Assembly (NCBI RefSeq): GCF_003850565.1
Contig: NZ_CP027706.1
Coordinates: forward strand, 5,518,001 to 5,582,000
Source: Pseudomonas sessilinigenes
GTDB lineage: Bacteria > Pseudomonadota > Gammaproteobacteria > Pseudomonadales > Pseudomonadaceae
DNA: 64,000 nucleotides
Direction: 5' to 3'
Made by a program: the position numbers and the translations under genes. Each line of letters starts with the position of its first letter. Position 1 is the first letter of the stretch. The notes under the pieces are model-generated. The model saw nothing but the letters and a program-made list of their open reading frames with translations. It did no database searches and was not told where the DNA came from. Shown piece after piece: positions 62,451-64,000 of the stretch.

Positions 62451-64000
62451 ATGCCCGCTTTGCGCACGATTCAAACCCGCTACACGCTGTTCCTGGTCCT
62501 GTTCATTGTCTTGATGCTGGTACTCACCGTGCTGGGCATCGGCCAGTTGGTAGCCCCCAAGCTGCGCCACACCGAAGAACAAGTCGCCCTCGATCGCATC
62601 GCCGAGGTGGCAGAACGCATCCAGGGTGAGTTGAACAAGGTCCAGGCCCAGCAACGCAGCATCACCCAGACCATCCCCCTGCTCGACAGCGACAGCATCG
62701 ACCGCGTCTTGCCAGAACTGGTGGACCAATACGGCGAGCAGAAGGTCTTCGGTGGCGGCATCTGGCCCTTGCCCGGCCAGCGCACTCCGGGGCGCGCCAA
62801 GCACAGCACCTTCTGGCACCGCGATGGCTCGGGCAAGCTCAAGGTCAATACCTTCTGGAACAGTGACGCCGCGCCCAACTATTACGACCAGGCCTGGTAC
62901 AAGGGCGGCCTGCAGAGCCCAGCGGGCCATTGTGCCTGGGCTGCGGCCTACAAGGATGACGCCAGTGCCGAACCGCGCACCAACTGCGCCATGGCGATCA
63001 GCCGCGACGGCGCCGCCTATGGCGTGGCGACCATCGATGTGACCCTGGGCTTTTTCAACGAGCTGGTCGCTCGCCAGGAACAGGCCCTGGGCGCCCAGAT
63101 GCTGATCGTCGAGGCCGATGGCAAGATCATCAGCAACAGCTCGCGGATCAATAGCCCGATTGTCCTGAAGAACATCAGCGAACTGGCCCCCGCCTCGCCC
63201 TTCGCGGCCCAGGTGCAGCAAGCCCTGGGCAAGCACGATAGTGGCTTGCAACGCCTGGAGTTCGACAACGGCGGCGTGGCCAGCACCTTCTTCATGCGTC
63301 CCATCGAAGGCACTCCCTGGTTCCTTGCCAGCGCCCTGCCAACCCGCTTGATCACCGCCCAGCGCGACGATGTGCTGAGCACCCTGAGCCTGTTGCAATT
63401 ACCCATGGTGCTGCTGCTGGTACTGCTGCAGATCTATGCCATCCGCCAACTGGTGCAACGAATGAAAGCCCTCAAGGCCAATATCGATGCCCTGGCCACT
63501 GGCGATGCCGACCTGACCCGGCGCATCACCATCCGTGCCGAGGATGAACTGGGAGCCATTGGTCACTCGATCAACCGCTTCATCAGCTACCTGCAAGACA
63601 TGATCGGCGAAGTGACCCAGGCCACTGATGCCATGGCCGACAGCCTGCATCAGTTGCAGCGGACCTCGCAGCAGACCGGACAGATCCTGGCCCGACATGC
63701 CTCGGAAACCGACCAGACCGTCACTGCCATTACCCAGATGAGTTCCACCGCCGACAGTGTCGCGGCCAATGCCGCCGAGACCGCAGCCTTCACCCAGCGT
63801 GCCAATGAGCATGCCGAACATTCGCGACAGGTGGTGGGCCAAGCCTCGGGCAGCGTGATCGCCCTGGTCGAGGAAGTGGCCAGCGCGACCCAGAAAGTCG
63901 AAGCCATGCAACAAGATGCCCAGCGCATTACCGAAATCCTTGGCGTGATTGGCGCCATCGCCGGCCAGACCAACCTGCTGGCCCTCAACGCGGCCATCGA
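62451..64000 (+). CDS. Methyl-accepting chemotaxis protein with double Cache sensor (5' part, runs off the window)
   Basis: At least 516 residues, open at the right edge. The first span is about 13-35 and the large periplasmic dCache_1 domain about 40-310 (FGGGIWPLPGQRTPGR, TFWNSDAAPNYYDQAWYKGG, GVATIDVTLGFFNELV). The second span is about 315-335, then HAMP (IDALATGDADLTRRI) and the start of the signalling domain, reaching [20 protein letters not shown] precedes the ATG. dCache_1 receptors usually bind amino acids, amines or organic acids; the ligand is not readable. A FliA-type promoter lies upstream. Confidence 0.93.
   Translation, partial: MPALRTIQTRYTLFLVLFIVLMLVLTVLGIGQLVAPKLRHTEEQVALDRIAEVAERIQGELNKVQAQQRSITQTIPLLDSDSIDRVLPELVDQYGEQKVFGGGIWPLPGQRTPGRAKHSTFWHRDGSGKLKVNTFWNSDAAPNYYDQAWYKGGLQSPAGHCAWAAAYKDDASAEPRTNCAMAISRDGAAYGVATIDVTLGFFNELVARQEQALGAQMLIVEADGKIISNSSRINSPIVLKNISELAPASPFAAQVQQALGKHDSGLQRLEFDNGGVASTFFMRPIEGTPWFLASALPTRLITAQRDDVLSTLSLLQLPMVLLLVLLQIYAIRQLVQRMKALKANIDALATGDADLTRRITIRAEDELGAIGHSINRFISYLQDMIGEVTQATDAMADSLHQLQRTSQQTGQILARHASETDQTVTAITQMSSTADSVAANAAETAAFTQRANEHAEHSRQVVGQASGSVIALVEEVASATQKVEAMQQDAQRITEILGVIGAIAGQTNLLALNAAI

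Noticed and set aside
1..64000. CRISPR arrays, tRNA or rRNA genes, intact insertion sequences
   Set aside because: None could be recognised; repeated short motifs were either REP units or amyloid-repeat coding.

Overview
The window looks like the chromosome of a fluorescent Pseudomonas (P. fluorescens complex). It is GC-rich and carries a complete functional-amyloid operon fapABCDEF, pyoverdine genes pvdQ and fpvR, a PlcN-type phospholipase C, a short-form 6-phosphogluconate dehydrogenase (gntZ) next to a glucose-6-phosphate dehydrogenase (zwf), and many LysR regulators. I saw no rRNA, tRNA, CRISPR array or intact insertion sequence. Most of it reads as ordinary core or flexible Pseudomonas chromosome; the left edge (about 1-1523) is the only clear scar of a mobile element.

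Layout. 1-1523: a cystatin-like protein, a DUF3224 protein and the C-terminal remnant of a tyrosine integrase, abutting an ABC-F ATPase (ybiT type). 3294-9027: an MFS transporter, a secreted alpha/beta hydrolase, a divergent azoreductase/LysR pair, a YjbR-family protein, a DUF1294 protein and uppP. 9319-12162: a Cache chemoreceptor with a FliA-type promoter, then pnuC and a NadR-like kinase. 12325-18816: the amyloid region. A dyad and a -24/-12 promoter precede fapABCDEF, and a sigma-54 activator gene lies convergent behind it. 19172-25908: a small protein, plcN (with a possible Pho box), an esterase, nhaB and a Cof-type phosphatase. 25905-28399: gntZ-zwf-phosphatase, an overlapping operon. 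28842-35623: phosphoethanolamine transferase cptA, a PtrA-like periplasmic protein and a copper-type two-component system, then chrA and an acetyltransferase. 35740-38092: zapE, a SnoaL-like protein and a WYL regulator. 38194-42429: REP repeats and an iron-siderophore signalling set (receptor, FecR, FecI, Fur box). 42625-54582: purine permease, lipoprotein, glutaminase, ferric-reductase-like protein, drug exporter/LysR/acetyltransferase, nitrilase/LysR, small proteins, a DpkA-like dehydrogenase and a PepSY protein. 54733-58800: fpvR, pvdQ and a Fur-like DNA-binding protein. 58818-64000: small membrane and lipoprotein genes, LysR/aldo-keto reductase, an unrecognised 177-residue protein, and a dCache chemoreceptor that runs off the right edge.

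Themes. Iron: FecI/FecR/receptor, FpvR/PvdQ, a Fur-like protein and a flavin reductase of the ferric-reductase family. Surface and biofilm: Fap amyloid, UppP, CptA lipid A/core modification. Metals: the PtrA-like/CopRS-like set and ChrA. Motility: two chemoreceptors with recognisable sigma-28 promoter candidates.

The strongest leads beyond routine annotation are the regulatory architecture of the fap operon (sigma-54 promoter, upstream dyad, linked activator, fapC-fapD attenuator-like hairpin), the Fur-like protein made only of the DNA-binding domain beside pvdQ, the cystatin-like protein beside an integrase remnant, and the cptA/PtrA-like/two-component cluster. I did not find an unambiguous new multi-gene system.
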